From: Bacteroidota bacterium
Lineage (GTDB): Bacteria; Bacteroidota; Bacteroidia; Palsa-965
DNA: 64,000 bases
NCBI GenBank assembly: GCA_006218065.1
Contig: VBWE01000007.1
Location: 1 to 64,000 of the forward strand
Direction of reading: 5' to 3'
In this document: positions 36,659 through 46,320 of the stretch, one piece after another
Position numbering within the stretch: position 1 is the first letter of the stretch
Layout of the letters: each line of letters starts with the position of its first letter
Made by a program: the position numbers and the translations under genes
Notes under the pieces: generated by a model
What the model was told of the DNA's origin: nothing
What the model saw: only the letters and a program-made list of their open reading frames with translations
Databases searched by the model: none

Positions 36659-39154
36659 ATGTGGGAAAAAATATCGCACCTGATTCTGAGGAACCGTTGG
36701 ACATTTCTCATTATCATGTTGCTTATTACCGGGTTTATGGGCTGGGTGGCTTACGAGCGGCTGGAGCTTTCTTACCGGTATGCGCGCGTGCTGCCTGCGG
36801 ATGATCCCGCCCATTATGCCTACGAGGATTTCAAGAAAAAATACGGTGAAGACGGTACCGTCCTGGTCATCGCCCTGCAGGATTCCAGCCTTTTCCAGCT
36901 CGGGAAATTCAATGGCCTGTACGACCTGACCGACAGTCTGAAAAACATCAAGACGTACTCCGATTCCTGCAACTGTTACATCAACGCCATCAAGCAGGTT
37001 CTTTCGCTCACCCGGCTGTATGATCTGAAGTACACAGATTCGACCGGGAAATACGAATTCCTCCCCGTTGTCCAGCGCCGCCCCGAATCGCAGGAAGAAA
37101 CGGACAGCCTGAAAAAAGTAATTTACTCCATGCCTTTTTACGAAGGGCTTGCGTTTAAAAAGAAAGACCATATTTCGGTCATCGCCATTACCTTTTACGA
37201 AAATGCGCTGAACTCCAAAGACCGCATCCCGATCGTAAACAAAATCACCAGCCTCACCGACGCTTTCGTAGCCAAACACAAGATCGCGGAAGTGCATTAT
37301 TCGGGCATGCCGTATATCCGTGCCGAGTATATGCGCCGCATTTCGAGCGAAACCACGTTCTTCATGTACCTCGCACTGATCGTTACCGCGATCATCCTCT
37401 GGCTTTTCTTCCGGTATTTCAACGCCGTTTTCTTCTCTCTCATCGTCGTGGTGATCGGCGTGATCTGGTCGGTGGGAACCATGGGACTTTTCGATTACAA
37501 GATCACCGTACTCACCGGCCTTATTCCGCCGCTGATCATCGTCATCGGTTTACCGAACTGCATTTTCCTGCTCAACAAATACCAGGAAGAATTGCGCAAG
37601 CACGGGAACAAAATGAAAGCCCTGGCGCGCATGGTGCAGAAAGTCGGTCTTTCAAATTTTCTCGCGAACGTTACCACGGCCATCGGTTTCGGCGTTTTCA
37701 AATTCACGAACAGCGAAATGCTCGAACAGTTCGGCGTCATCGCAGCCATCAACGTGATGACGACGTACATCATCGCGCTGATCCTCATACCGATTTTCTT
37801 CAGCTGGCTGCCCGAACCTAAAGCGCGGCATACCAAGCACCTCAGCGGCAAACGCATCAACTGGCTGGTTGAACTCGTGGATCGCCTGGTGCATCATCAT
37901 CGTCGCGGCATTTATCTTTTCATCGGAATAATTTCCGCCATTTCTTTTGTCGGTATGTATTTCATCAATGTGAACGGGTACGTGGTAGATGATCTTCCGA
38001 CCAAAGACAGGATTTATACCGACCTGCATTATTTCGAGAAAAATTTCGGCGGCGTGCTTCCGTTCGAAGTCGCGATCAAATCAAAAAATCCGAAAGGCAT
38101 TTTCGATAAAAATGACGAAGGCGAAGCGCTTTACCTTATCGATTCGATGCAGAACCTCGTGAAAAACGTGATGGTCGATTCCGTGCCGATTTTCTCACGC
38201 CCGATTTCCATCGTGGAAGCGGCAAAATTCGCCAACCAGGCGCGGCTCACGGCGGAGAAAGGCAAACGAAGCGCGAAATTTTATTTCCTCCCCGGCGACC
38301 GGGCTTCGCTCATGGAACTGGCCGGGAACAACGATTCCATGCTGAGCAAGCAGGAACAGAAACTCAGCACCTTCATCACCAAAGACAAAAAAGAAACGCG
38401 CGTCAGTTTCCAGATGGCGGATATCGGCTCACGGAAATCGAAAGTGATTCTCGCCGATCTCAAACCGAGAATCGATTCCATATTTCCTGCGGATAAATAT
38501 ACCGTGGACATGACCGGACACAGCCTCATGTTCCTGAAAAGCAACGATTACCTGCTGCACCATCTTTTCGTGAGCTTAGCCATCGCCATCGGTTTGATCC
38601 TGCTCATCGGCATGGCGCTTTTCCGTTCCATCGCCATTATCGTATTATCCAAAGCGCCCTGCCTCATCCCGCTGCTCATCACGGCCGGGGCGATGGGCTT
38701 TTTCAATATCCCGATCAAACCGTCAACGATTCTTATTTTCAGTATCGCGTTCGGTATCGCATCCGACGGCACAATTTATATTCTTACGGAATACCGTCAC
38801 CAGCTCAACAAACTTTCCGCGGGCAACGCGGCGAAAGCGGTTTCCAATACCATCCGCGAAGTGGGACTGAGCATGATTTATACGAACGTTATCCTTTTTG
38901 CCGGCTTCATCATCTTCTCCCTGTCAAGTTTCGGCGGAACGGTCGCGCTGGGCGTATTGATTTCCATCACGCTGCTCATGTCGCTGGCCACGAACCTGAT
39001 CCTGCTTCCCTGCATCCTGCTTTCGCTGGAGAAGCGAAGCGTGATTAAAGCGTTCCGGAAAGAACCGCTCATCAATATTTACGACGAAGAAGAAGACATC
39101 GACTCCGACAAGCTGATCATCCAGGCAGCAGGAGAAAATCACGACGACGAATAA
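36659..39154 (+). CDS. RND/MMPL family exporter
   Basis: An 831-residue inner-membrane protein of the MMPL (RND-type) group. It has one N-terminal membrane segment (about 10-30), a periplasmic loop (about 40-230), five more segments (about 235-400), a second loop (about 430-600) and a second six-segment bundle. The GxxxD-type substrate-transfer region is seen in GIASDGTIY. Such proteins export lipids or act in outer-membrane biogenesis. No accessory membrane-fusion gene is adjacent. rmlA follows after 31 bases. Confidence 0.8.
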   Translation: MWEKISHLILRNRWTFLIIMLLITGFMGWVAYERLELSYRYARVLPADDPAHYAYEDFKKKYGEDGTVLVIALQDSSLFQLGKFNGLYDLTDSLKNIKTYSDSCNCYINAIKQVLSLTRLYDLKYTDSTGKYEFLPVVQRRPESQEETDSLKKVIYSMPFYEGLAFKKKDHISVIAITFYENALNSKDRIPIVNKITSLTDAFVAKHKIAEVHYSGMPYIRAEYMRRISSETTFFMYLALIVTAIILWLFFRYFNAVFFSLIVVVIGVIWSVGTMGLFDYKITVLTGLIPPLIIVIGLPNCIFLLNKYQEELRKHGNKMKALARMVQKVGLSNFLANVTTAIGFGVFKFTNSEMLEQFGVIAAINVMTTYIIALILIPIFFSWLPEPKARHTKHLSGKRINWLVELVDRLVHHHRRGIYLFIGIISAISFVGMYFINVNGYVVDDLPTKDRIYTDLHYFEKNFGGVLPFEVAIKSKNPKGIFDKNDEGEALYLIDSMQNLVKNVMVDSVPIFSRPISIVEAAKFANQARLTAEKGKRSAKFYFLPGDRASLMELAGNNDSMLSKQEQKLSTFITKDKKETRVSFQMADIGSRKSKVILADLKPRIDSIFPADKYTVDMTGHSLMFLKSNDYLLHHLFVSLAIAIGLILLIGMALFRSIAIIVLSKAPCLIPLLITAGAMGFFNIPIKPSTILIFSIAFGIASDGTIYILTEYRHQLNKLSAGNAAKAVSNTIREVGLSMIYTNVILFAGFIIFSLSSFGGTVALGVLISITLLMSLATNLILLPCILLSLEKRSVIKAFRKEPLINIYDEEEDIDSDKLIIQAAGENHDDE

Positions 39155-39185
39155 TTTTTTCAGACAAACAGCATACCTGATCCGA

Positions 39186-40043
39186 ATGAAAGGAATCATT
39201 CTCGCCGGCGGTTCCGGCACACGACTTCACCCGCTCACGCTCGCTGTAAGCAAGCAACTGATGCCGGTGTACGACAAGCCGATGATCTATTACCCGCTTT
39301 CATCGCTGATGGTTGCGGGCATCCGCGAGATCCTGATCATTTCCACGCCGCACGACCTGCCGAATTTTCGCCGGCTGCTCGGCGACGGATCACAGCTCGG
39401 CTGCCGCTTCGAATATGCGGAACAGGTTGTTCCGAACGGACTCGCGCAGGCATTCGTGATCGGTGAAAAGTTCATCGCCGGCGATCGCGCAGCGCTGGTG
39501 CTGGGTGACAATATTTTTTACGGGACCGGTCTCGGCACCCAGCTGCAGGGATTGAAAAACCAGGAAGGCGGCGTTGTTTTCGCCTACCACGTTTCCGACC
39601 CCGAACGTTACGGCGTGGTCGAATTCGATGAGAAGATGCGCGCGATTTCCATCGAGGAAAAACCGAAAAATCCGAAATCGAATTACGCGGTTCCGGGTTT
39701 GTATTTTTATGATCATACCGTTGTCGAAGTCGCTAAAAATCTCAAGCCCAGTCCGCGGGGCGAATACGAAATAACCGACGTAAACAAACATTACCTCGCG
39801 CAGGGAAAACTCCAGGTGCGTGTGCTCGAGCGCGGAACCGCCTGGCTGGATACCGGCACATTCGCCTCGCTGATGCAGGCCGGGCAATTCGTACAGGTCA
39901 TCGAAGAACGGCAGGGATTAAAAATCGGCTGCATCGAAGAAGTCGCTTTCCGGATGAACTTCATCGACCGCGCGCAGTTAAACAAACTTGCCGAACCTTT
40001 GCTTAAAAGCGGCTACGGTCAGTACCTGCAGAATCTCCGGTAA
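39186..40043 (+). CDS. rmlA: glucose-1-phosphate thymidylyltransferase
   Basis: RmlA joins dTTP and glucose-1-phosphate to dTDP-glucose, the entry to dTDP-sugars such as rhamnose for cell-surface glycans. The 285 residues have the nucleotide-binding [11 protein letters not shown] (8-18) and [18 protein letters not shown]. It is followed after three bases by an epimerase/dehydratase gene, which argues for a sugar-nucleotide function, and by a polyprenyl synthase. Confidence 0.93.
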   Translation: MKGIILAGGSGTRLHPLTLAVSKQLMPVYDKPMIYYPLSSLMVAGIREILIISTPHDLPNFRRLLGDGSQLGCRFEYAEQVVPNGLAQAFVIGEKFIAGDRAALVLGDNIFYGTGLGTQLQGLKNQEGGVVFAYHVSDPERYGVVEFDEKMRAISIEEKPKNPKSNYAVPGLYFYDHTVVEVAKNLKPSPRGEYEITDVNKHYLAQGKLQVRVLERGTAWLDTGTFASLMQAGQFVQVIEERQGLKIGCIEEVAFRMNFIDRAQLNKLAEPLLKSGYGQYLQNLR

Positions 40044-40046
40044 AAT

Positions 40047-40991
40047 ATGGCTTACCAGAATCACATACTCGTTACCGGCGGCGCCGGTTTTGTAGCCAGC
40101 GGAATCGCCGAAAAACTCGCGCAGGATCCGCTGAACCTGGTTGTCGTGGTTGACAACCTGCTCACCGGTTCCATCGAAAAAGTTCCTGTTTCGCCGCACA
40201 ACAATATCCGTTTCATCAAATGCGATGTGAACCGGTTCGGCGATATTTCGTCGGTTTTTTTCGCTTACCGGTTCGATTATGTTTTTCATTACGCCGCCGT
40301 GGTAGGCGTTCAGCGCACGCTCGATAATCCCGTGCTCGTGCTGGGCGACATCAAGGGCATCCGGAACATTCTCGATCTCTGCAAAAACACGGGCGTGCGC
40401 CGCGTATTTTATTCTTCCTCCTCGGAAGTGTACGGCGAACCCGTGGAATTTCCGCAGAATGAAGAAACCACCCCGCTCAATTCACGGCTGCCGTATGCGA
40501 TCGTAAAAAATGTCGGTGAAGCATTTCTCAAATCGTACCAGAAAGAATTCGGATTGAATTACACCATCTTCCGCTTTTTCAACACATATGGTCCGAAACA
40601 AAGCCGCGACTTCGTGATCTCGCGTTTTATCTCGCGCGCCCTGCGGAATGACGACATCACCATTTACGGCGACGGCTCACAGACGCGCACTTTCTGTTAT
40701 ATCGACGACAACGTGGAGGCCTGTTCGGCGGCGTTCAACAAAAACCTGTTCATCAACGAAGTGGTGAACATCGGCAGCGACCGCGAACTGCAGATTCTCG
40801 ATCTTGCAAAAACGATCATCCGGGCCACCGGTTCCAAATCAAAAATTGTACACCTTCCTCCCCTGGCCGAGGGCGACATGACGCGACGCATGCCGGATAC
40901 ATCCAAAATGAACGATTTACTGAACCGGAAACTCATTCCGCTGGAAGAAGGTATCCGCAAAATTCTCGCCGACACCCGGTTTATCCTCTGA
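40047..40991 (+). CDS. NAD-dependent epimerase/dehydratase
   Basis: A 314-residue extended-SDR enzyme with the dinucleotide-binding GGAGFVASGIAEKL and the catalytic YAIVK after SSSSEVYGEP. It converts nucleotide-activated sugars, for example by 4-epimerisation or 4,6-dehydration. Which substrate is used is not clear; the adjacency to rmlA suggests a dTDP-sugar. The start is three bases after the rmlA stop. Confidence 0.85.
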   Translation: MAYQNHILVTGGAGFVASGIAEKLAQDPLNLVVVVDNLLTGSIEKVPVSPHNNIRFIKCDVNRFGDISSVFFAYRFDYVFHYAAVVGVQRTLDNPVLVLGDIKGIRNILDLCKNTGVRRVFYSSSSEVYGEPVEFPQNEETTPLNSRLPYAIVKNVGEAFLKSYQKEFGLNYTIFRFFNTYGPKQSRDFVISRFISRALRNDDITIYGDGSQTRTFCYIDDNVEACSAAFNKNLFINEVVNIGSDRELQILDLAKTIIRATGSKSKIVHLPPLAEGDMTRRMPDTSKMNDLLNRKLIPLEEGIRKILADTRFIL

Positions 40992-40995
40992 TCAC

Positions 40996-41982
40996 GTGAA
41001 AACGGATTCCATCGTATCGCTCCAGCAACGCATCGAAGAATCGATTGCTTCGTTCAGCGCGATACTTCCTGCGGGCCCGGAAAAATTGTACGAACCCATC
41101 CGGTACACGCTGGGCAAAGGCGGCAAACGTATGCGCCCGCTGCTTGTGCTGACTGGCTGTAAAATTTTTCACGACGATATCACGCAGGCTTTGCCGGCTG
41201 CCATGGGAATCGAGCTGTTCCACAATTTCACGCTTTTGCACGACGATATCATGGACAATGCGCCGCTGCGGCGCGGGCAAGCTACCGTGCATGCGCAATG
41301 GAATCCGAATGTCGCCATCCTGAGCGGCGACGCGATGATGGTGGAGGCCTACAAACAAATGGCGCAAAGTCCGGCCGCTGTGATGCCGCGCGTACTCGAA
41401 CTTTTCAGTAAAACGGCGCTCGAAGTTTGCGAAGGCCAGCAACTCGATATGGATTTCGAAACGCAGGCCAACGTCAGCATCGATCAGTACCTGCGCATGA
41501 TCGAATTAAAAACCGCCGTACTGCTCGCCGCTTCACTCAAAACCGGCGCAATCTGCGGCGGAGCGCCCGAACCCGAAGCGCAGAAACTGTACGAATTCGG
41601 AAGGCATATCGGTATCGCTTTCCAGTTGCACGACGATATTCTCGACGTTTATTCTGCCGCTGAAAAATTCGGGAAGCAGGCGGGCGGCGATATCATTTCG
41701 AACAAAAAAACATTTCTCCTGCTCAAAGCATACGAACTTGCCGACCGTTACCGGAAAGAAGAGTTGCACCAGTGGATGCATGCACCGCAATTTGTGCCCG
41801 AAGAAAAAGTGCAGGCCGTAAAAGCGATCTTTGATTTTCTCGGCGTAAAAAAATACGCGGAAGATGAAATGAGCCGGCATTACCAGGCCGCATCATCGGA
41901 ACTGAACAATGTGACCGGAAATGAAAACTGGAAAAATATCCTGCGCGATTTCTGCGCTGCGCTGATGGTCCGCGAACATTAA
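40996..41982 (+). CDS. polyprenyl (isoprenoid) diphosphate synthase
   Basis: A 328-residue trans-prenyltransferase that builds linear isoprenoid chains from IPP and an allylic primer. Both aspartate motifs are intact: DDIMD (83-87) and DDILD (213-217). The product length cannot be told, but octaprenyl or solanesyl (quinone side chain) or geranylgeranyl are likely. The start is GTG at 40996, with no ATG nearby in frame. Same-strand neighbours with tiny gaps suggest an operon from rmlA onwards. Confidence 0.88.
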   Translation: MKTDSIVSLQQRIEESIASFSAILPAGPEKLYEPIRYTLGKGGKRMRPLLVLTGCKIFHDDITQALPAAMGIELFHNFTLLHDDIMDNAPLRRGQATVHAQWNPNVAILSGDAMMVEAYKQMAQSPAAVMPRVLELFSKTALEVCEGQQLDMDFETQANVSIDQYLRMIELKTAVLLAASLKTGAICGGAPEPEAQKLYEFGRHIGIAFQLHDDILDVYSAAEKFGKQAGGDIISNKKTFLLLKAYELADRYRKEELHQWMHAPQFVPEEKVQAVKAIFDFLGVKKYAEDEMSRHYQAASSELNNVTGNENWKNILRDFCAALMVREH

Positions 41983-41986
41983 CGGT

Positions 41987-43933
41987 TCATTCCGAGTACA
42001 GGAATTCCCAGGCACTTTTGTATGCTCCGCAATTTTCAGCGTATTCCAGGAAATCTTTATAAAACGAATTCCGTGAAAGTGTCGCGCTGTCGCCGAAAAC
42101 AACCAGTTTTCTTTTCGCACGCGTGAGCGCTACGTTCAGGCGCCGGTAATCACTGAGAAAACCAATCTCCCCGGTATCGTTGCTGCGCACCAGGCTGATG
42201 CAGATCACATCCCGCTCCTGGCCCTGGAATCCGTCAATCGTTTTTACCGCAATCTTATGCGGCGATTGTTTCAGCAGCTCATCGCTTTCCAGGATTTGTG
42301 CGAGCAATTCCACCTGCTGTTTGTACGGTGAAATTATACCGACCTGCAAAGCGGGATGCATCCCGGCGCGCACATCGTATTGCCCGAGCAGCATACGCAG
42401 GTATTTAAAAAGCAGCTGTCCTTCTTCCGGGTTGCTCATGCTCAGCGATTCCGGGTTCTGTTCTTCTGTAAAACCGCAGCCGGCAGTATCGATAAAATCG
42501 AACGGACGATGGAGCAGCGTTTCTTCTTCATCAAAACTCAGCAGGTTGTCTTTCACCGTATCGTCTGCCGTAAGCTTGCCTTCGTAAAATTTTCCGTTCG
42601 AAAAACCCATGATCGTTTCGTGCATGCGGTATTGCACGTTCAGCATCACGGAGGCATTTTTCTGTGCAGCGATGCAACGTTCAAAAAGTGTGAAGCGGAG
42701 TCCGCCGTCTCCCGCTTTTTTCGATTTTACCGTCGGCGGAAGCTGCTGGTGGTCGCCCGCGAAAATCACGCGTTTGGCCCGCGTGACGGGTATCCAGCTC
42801 ATGGGTTCGAGGGCTTGCGCAGCTTCATCGATAAAAACGGTACTGAAAATTTTATCGCGGATTTGCCGCGAAGAAGAAACGACAGGCGTGCAGGCGATCA
42901 CCTGCGCATGGTCGAATTGCTCGGCAAAAATATAATCTTCGAGCATCGACGCTTCTTTCAGGATGTTCCGCGCTTCGGTGTACAATAAATTACGCTGTTC
43001 CCGTTCGGATGCGCCGAAGTTCCGTTTGTATTTTTTGGCGAGAGCAAAATATTCTTCCGCTTTTTTGCGGTAGTCTTTCAGTTCCTGGTACGACTCGTGG
43101 CTGGTCACTTTCACATCGAGCGTATTGTTGATCACTTCATCCGAAACCCGCGCGGGATTTCCGAGACGCAGCACGTTGATACCTTCGCGCGCCAGTTTTT
43201 CCGTAAGCAGATCCACCGCGGTATTGCTCGGGCTGCAAACCAGCACCTGTTTTTCTTTCATCAGCGTATGGCGGATAGCCTGCACCAGCGTGGTCGTTTT
43301 CCCGGTTCCCGGGGGCCCGTGAACGATCGCGACATCCTTTGCCGAGTCGATCAGTTGCAATGCTTCGTTCTGTTTCCTGTTCAGGGAAGTAACGACAATA
43401 CTTTCGTCACGTTTATCAAATTCACATACGCGGTTCCCGTAAAGCGTTTCACGCAGTTCGGCCAGGCGGTTTCCATCGGCCTGCATCACTTTCTGCAAAG
43501 CGATGAGCATTTCCCGGTACGAGTTCTCATCGAACATCAGGTTGAGGCCGAGTTTTCCGCCACCCGACCAGTCGGGAAGTTCATCCGCATTCAGCGCGAT
43601 ACGCACCCGGTTTTTTACTACCTGCCGGATCGTTCCCTGCACGCCGCCTGATCCGCCGTAAGCCGTATTGCTGAACAGTTCCACGATTTTTCCCGAAGAA
43701 AACTGGTGCGCCTGTTCGTGATCTGTTGTGCGCTCCACTTCGATGATCAGGTTATCCGCCGGACCGAGTTCTTCCGAAACCACTACAACCGGGTACCAAG
43801 TAAGGCCGTTCTTTTTGCGTTCCGTGATACTGCATTTTTCAAATTGTTCGATATACTGGCGCTGATCTTCTTCTTTCTCGATCGCAAGTAATTCGATAAG
43901 TTTAAAAATCGCTTCCGTGGTTTTTTTCGACAT
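41987..43933 (-). CDS. superfamily 1 DNA/RNA helicase (Upf1/IGHMBP2-like)
   Basis: A 648-residue SF1 helicase. Walker A is HGPPGTGKTTT (205-214), the DEAA box is in VFIDEAAQALEP (about 384), and motifs DHQQLPPTV, LNVQYRMHETI, KTIDGFQGQERDVICISLVRS and LNVALTRAKRKLVVFG follow in order. The N-terminal part (about 1-170) has a beta-barrel insertion typical of the Upf1-like group. Bacterial homologues unwind RNA or DNA; the substrate here is unproven. A -7-like TATCTTTATG lies just upstream on the minus strand. Confidence 0.88.
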   Translation of the reverse strand: MSKKTTEAIFKLIELLAIEKEEDQRQYIEQFEKCSITERKKNGLTWYPVVVVSEELGPADNLIIEVERTTDHEQAHQFSSGKIVELFSNTAYGGSGGVQGTIRQVVKNRVRIALNADELPDWSGGGKLGLNLMFDENSYREMLIALQKVMQADGNRLAELRETLYGNRVCEFDKRDESIVVTSLNRKQNEALQLIDSAKDVAIVHGPPGTGKTTTLVQAIRHTLMKEKQVLVCSPSNTAVDLLTEKLAREGINVLRLGNPARVSDEVINNTLDVKVTSHESYQELKDYRKKAEEYFALAKKYKRNFGASEREQRNLLYTEARNILKEASMLEDYIFAEQFDHAQVIACTPVVSSSRQIRDKIFSTVFIDEAAQALEPMSWIPVTRAKRVIFAGDHQQLPPTVKSKKAGDGGLRFTLFERCIAAQKNASVMLNVQYRMHETIMGFSNGKFYEGKLTADDTVKDNLLSFDEEETLLHRPFDFIDTAGCGFTEEQNPESLSMSNPEEGQLLFKYLRMLLGQYDVRAGMHPALQVGIISPYKQQVELLAQILESDELLKQSPHKIAVKTIDGFQGQERDVICISLVRSNDTGEIGFLSDYRRLNVALTRAKRKLVVFGDSATLSRNSFYKDFLEYAENCGAYKSAWEFLYSE

Positions 43934-43946
43934 AACGCATAAAGAT

Positions 43947-43969
43947 AAAGCCGGAACAAATCCGGCTTT
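43947..43969 (-). terminator. hairpin after the endonuclease-like gene
   Basis: AAAGCCGG and CCGGCTTTA pair around ACAAAT. The T tract on the minus strand is short, so termination is uncertain. It separates the endonuclease-like and helicase genes. Confidence 0.4.
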
Positions 43970-43990
43970 ACATTCGGGGAAAATATTCTG

Positions 43991-44986
43991 CTATTTTTTC
44001 GGCGGGTACAGGTCCACGTAAACCGGCAAATGATCGCTGTACCAACCCAGGTAACGGCTTCCTGCGAAGGTGCGCAGCGGTGCTGGCCCGTCTCCTTTGT
44101 ACACTTCGCCCATCATCCAGTCGGCCTGGTAAATGCGGCCGCCGTCAGGGTTCACGTGATCCTGTTTTTCCTTCAGCAGCGATTCCGAAACGAGAAGCTG
44201 GTCGAAAATATTTTTTTCTTTCTTGTAATAATGCGAGCCGTTGCCCATCTTTTTTTCCAGCATCATGAGGTTGACCAGTTGCGCACTGTCGAGCACCATT
44301 TCGATACTTTCGTCGGAAGGCGTATCGTTGAAATCGCCCATAGCGACAATCGCGGCATCTTTTTCTTTTTTCCTGATCTCCCCGATGGCATGCAGAAGCG
44401 CGTTGGCTGCGCATATCCGCAGGCTTTCGCTTTTCTCCCCGCCGCGCCGTGAAGGCCAGTGGTTCACGAGGAAATACACCGGCGTTTTTTTGTTTATCAT
44501 CGCCTTCACGACAAGGATGCTGCGTGTGGGACGCATCGTATCTGAAGCAAATTTTACCGGTTCGAGATAGCTGCTTACAATTTTTACTTTGTTTTTTTTA
44601 TACAACAGGGCAACATCGATCCCGCGTTCATCAGGAGAATCCATGTGCACGATTCCGTATTTGCCTGTTTTCAGACCCGTTTTTTGCGTGAGGTCTTCAA
44701 GTACTTTTTTGTTTTCCACTTCACAAACCCCAAGTACATCCATTCCTTTTCCGCCGTTCATTTCAAGAATCACTTTCGACAGGTTTTTCAGTTTGGTCGT
44801 GTAACGCTGCGTGTTCCATTTGTTTTTGGCTCCTGGCAGAAATTCCTCATCGTTGATTTTCGGATCATCGATAGTATCGAACAGGTTTTCCACATTGTAA
44901 AAACCGATACGGACAAGCGGCTGCACATCCTGGGCATTGACCCAAACCGAAACAGCGAGAAAAACGGCAAATAATATTCTTTTCAT
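43991..44986 (-). CDS. secreted endonuclease/exonuclease/phosphatase family protein
   Basis: A 331-residue protein with a signal peptide (about 1-18) and an EEP fold. Motifs are FYNVENLFD (metal-binding Asn/Glu), DVLGVCEVEN, VNHWPSRRGG and MGDFNDTPSD, with SDHLPVYVDL at the C-terminus containing the catalytic His. It could degrade extracellular DNA or cleave phosphoesters. The signal peptide puts it outside the cytoplasm. Confidence 0.85.
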   Translation of the reverse strand: MKRILFAVFLAVSVWVNAQDVQPLVRIGFYNVENLFDTIDDPKINDEEFLPGAKNKWNTQRYTTKLKNLSKVILEMNGGKGMDVLGVCEVENKKVLEDLTQKTGLKTGKYGIVHMDSPDERGIDVALLYKKNKVKIVSSYLEPVKFASDTMRPTRSILVVKAMINKKTPVYFLVNHWPSRRGGEKSESLRICAANALLHAIGEIRKKEKDAAIVAMGDFNDTPSDESIEMVLDSAQLVNLMMLEKKMGNGSHYYKKEKNIFDQLLVSESLLKEKQDHVNPDGGRIYQADWMMGEVYKGDGPAPLRTFAGSRYLGWYSDHLPVYVDLYPPKK

Positions 44987-45078
44987 AGTTGAAGGTGTTG
45001 AACAGCAAAAGTACGGGTAAACCAGCTGAACCGGATGTCAACCGAACATGATCTTAAAGCAAAAAAAGCCTTTCTCCT

Positions 45079-45112
45079 CGCGCGCGTACGCGCACGCGTA
45101 CGTACACGCGCG
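45079..45112. other. 34-bp alternating pyrimidine-purine tract
   Basis: Every dinucleotide step from 45079 to 45112 is CG, TA or CA in pyrimidine-purine order (17 steps). Such tracts can adopt Z-DNA under negative supercoiling. It lies 137 bases before the array promoter, in a 326-base region with no ORF longer than tiny. Confidence 0.7.
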
Positions 45113-45248
45113 TTTCAAGACAGCTGGAACAGAAACGGTTTTATGCCGGTTACCCGTTTGCATTTTTTTTGATTTGTTTGAAACCCTGTATTTACAATAG
45201 TTTCAGCGAATACTTCCGGGCGTTTCGAAAAAAAAATACGTTTGCCTC

Positions 45249-45280
45249 TTGACAAATCGAAACTTATGCATTTATCTTTG
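45249..45280 (+). promoter_or_regulatory. strong promoter in front of the tRNA array
   Basis: TTGACA (45249-45254) and TATCTTTG (45273-45280) are separated by 18 bases. The second element fits both the Bacteroidota TAnnTTTG and a good -10. A second TTTG at 45241 may substitute for -33. Transcription would run rightwards into the micro-ORFs, basic protein and tRNAs. Confidence 0.75.
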
Positions 45281-45312
45281 CGTAAACGAAATCAAAAAAA
45301 TAACCGAATCAA

Positions 45313-45405
45313 ATGATACTCGCGCCGACATATAGCAGCCAGTTTATGGCCAAGGGCATTAATCATGGGAGAGAACCCCGGATCAGCCGGATGTGTAGCG
45401 CGTAG
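45313..45405 (+). CDS. putative micro-ORF, 30 aa
   Basis: The first ATG after the array promoter encodes MILAPTYSSQFMAKGINHGR and ten more residues. I recognise no family. It overlaps the next micro-ORF in another frame, so at most one is likely. Without a Shine-Dalgarno sequence the support is weak; it could be leader RNA only. Confidence 0.2.
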   Translation: MILAPTYSSQFMAKGINHGREPRISRMCSA

Positions 45406-45484
45406 CGGATTTTTCCGAACGCAAGAATCGACAGATACACGCCCGGCGCCCGAAAACGCCGGGTTTTTTATTTCAAAAAAATGA
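45365..45484 (+). CDS. putative micro-ORF, 39 aa
   Basis: This ORF encodes MGENPGSAGCVARSG and on to PENAGFFISKK, reading through the terminator-like hairpin at 45442. Its stop overlaps the next ATG by four bases (ATGA), the arrangement of coupled genes. This suggests a leader peptide whose translation would affect the hairpin. No family is recognised. Confidence 0.3.
   Translation: MGENPGSAGCVARSGFFRTQESTDTRPAPENAGFFISKK
45442..45469 (+). terminator. terminator-like hairpin 1 in the array leader
   Basis: CCCGGCG (42-48) pairs with CGCCGGG (57-63), loop CCCGAAAA, followed by six T. It lies inside a micro-ORF and before all downstream genes, so it would act as an attenuator rather than an end. 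Confidence 0.65.
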
Positions 45485-45618
45485 AAAACAGAAACATGAA
45501 ACGAATTCAGCCGCTGCGGCCCGGTTACAGCTTCGACCTTACAGGGATAGCTGTGTCCTTTACCGCCGGAACAGGTAAAAAAGAAGACAATCCTCCCGAG
45601 ACCGGGTTTATACCCTGA
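45481..45618 (+). CDS. putative micro-ORF, 45 aa
   Basis: This ORF starts at the overlapping ATGA and encodes MKNRNMKRIQPLRPGYSFDL and 25 more residues, basic at the start and acidic later. Two in-frame Met codons lie at residues 1 and 6. No family is recognised. The coupled start raises its credibility above that of the other leader ORFs. Confidence 0.35.
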   Translation: MKNRNMKRIQPLRPGYSFDLTGIAVSFTAGTGKKEDNPPETGFIP

Positions 45619-45627
45619 CGTACGCCG

Positions 45628-45693
45628 ATGCGTATGACAGCAATGAACCCGGCTCAGAAAAAGAGACCGGGTTTTTTGTTGCCCGAAAAATAA
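45628..45693 (+). CDS. putative micro-ORF, 21 aa
   Basis: It encodes MRMTAMNPAQKKRPGFLLPEK and covers the second hairpin. It is too short to judge. Confidence 0.15.
   Translation: MRMTAMNPAQKKRPGFLLPEK
45646..45677 (+). terminator. terminator-like hairpin 2 in the array leader
   Basis: AACCCGG (46-52) pairs with CCGGGTT (67-73), with inner CTC/GAG, and a six-T run follows. It lies just before the 178-residue basic protein, so transcription must read through. Confidence 0.65.
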
Positions 45694-45700
45694 AACGAAA

Positions 45701-46237
45701 ATGAAACAGGAAGCATACCTGAAACCGTCCTTGCAAAAACGGCAGAAACGGCGCGACAAAAGACTGGCCGAAGAAGTGATCGAATGCTACAGAACCGGGC
45801 GGCGGCTGAAAAGCGTCAAAGGTTCGAAGCGATCCATTTCCGGGAAAAATTTCGGGAACGGTCCGGCGAAAGAAGGCATAAAGCGTATGCACAAGGGCGG
45901 TACAAAAAATTTCAATGACACCCTGGGGCCGCTTGTCCGCTATCTGCGCACGCAAACAGGGAAAAACTGGAACAACGTTTTTTCGGAACTGAGCAAAAAA
46001 CTGGACAGCAATACGGTTTCCGGGCAGCATGTGATCGATCACCTGTGGGGTTTCGTCAACCTGCATGTGAAAGTGAAAAGTAAAAAAGAAATCTATGTCA
46101 TAAACAGGCGCGGATGGCAGGCAGGCAGATTGTATTCGCAGGGTAAATGGCCGGAGTTTTATGTACATCCGAAAACCGGTATCCTGCTGGAGGCGCCGAA
46201 AGGTAAATGGACAATAAACGGTCCGCTGATTTTTTGA
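45701..46237 (+). CDS. basic protein of unknown function at the head of the tRNA array
   Basis: This 178-residue protein is strongly basic in its first 70 residues (KQRRDKRL, GRRLKSVKGSKR, KEGIKRMHKGG). A central helical stretch, VRYLRTQTGKNWNNVFSELS, with SGQHVIDHLWGFV follows, then a beta-like end (RLYSQGKWPEFYVHPKTG). The pattern of a WxxVxSEL core followed by a conserved His and a terminal YVxPxTG seems to mark a small family of uncharacterised proteins, but I cannot name it. No signal peptide or membrane segment is present. Size and charge suit RNA binding. It lies between the promoter and the tRNAs, which makes an array-specific function likely but unproven. Confidence 0.75.
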   Translation: MKQEAYLKPSLQKRQKRRDKRLAEEVIECYRTGRRLKSVKGSKRSISGKNFGNGPAKEGIKRMHKGGTKNFNDTLGPLVRYLRTQTGKNWNNVFSELSKKLDSNTVSGQHVIDHLWGFVNLHVKVKSKKEIYVINRRGWQAGRLYSQGKWPEFYVHPKTGILLEAPKGKWTINGPLIF

Positions 46238-46320
46238 TACCGTTCTTTCACAAACGACCTCGTAGATCCTTCATCTTCTTTGAAATACTGGAATATGCTT
46301 CATTTACCGGCACAACATCC

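Noticed and set aside
45313-45440. Degenerate tRNA in the array leader
   Set aside because: I tried to fold the segment around 45330-45400 as a cloverleaf but found no acceptor or T-arm pairing.
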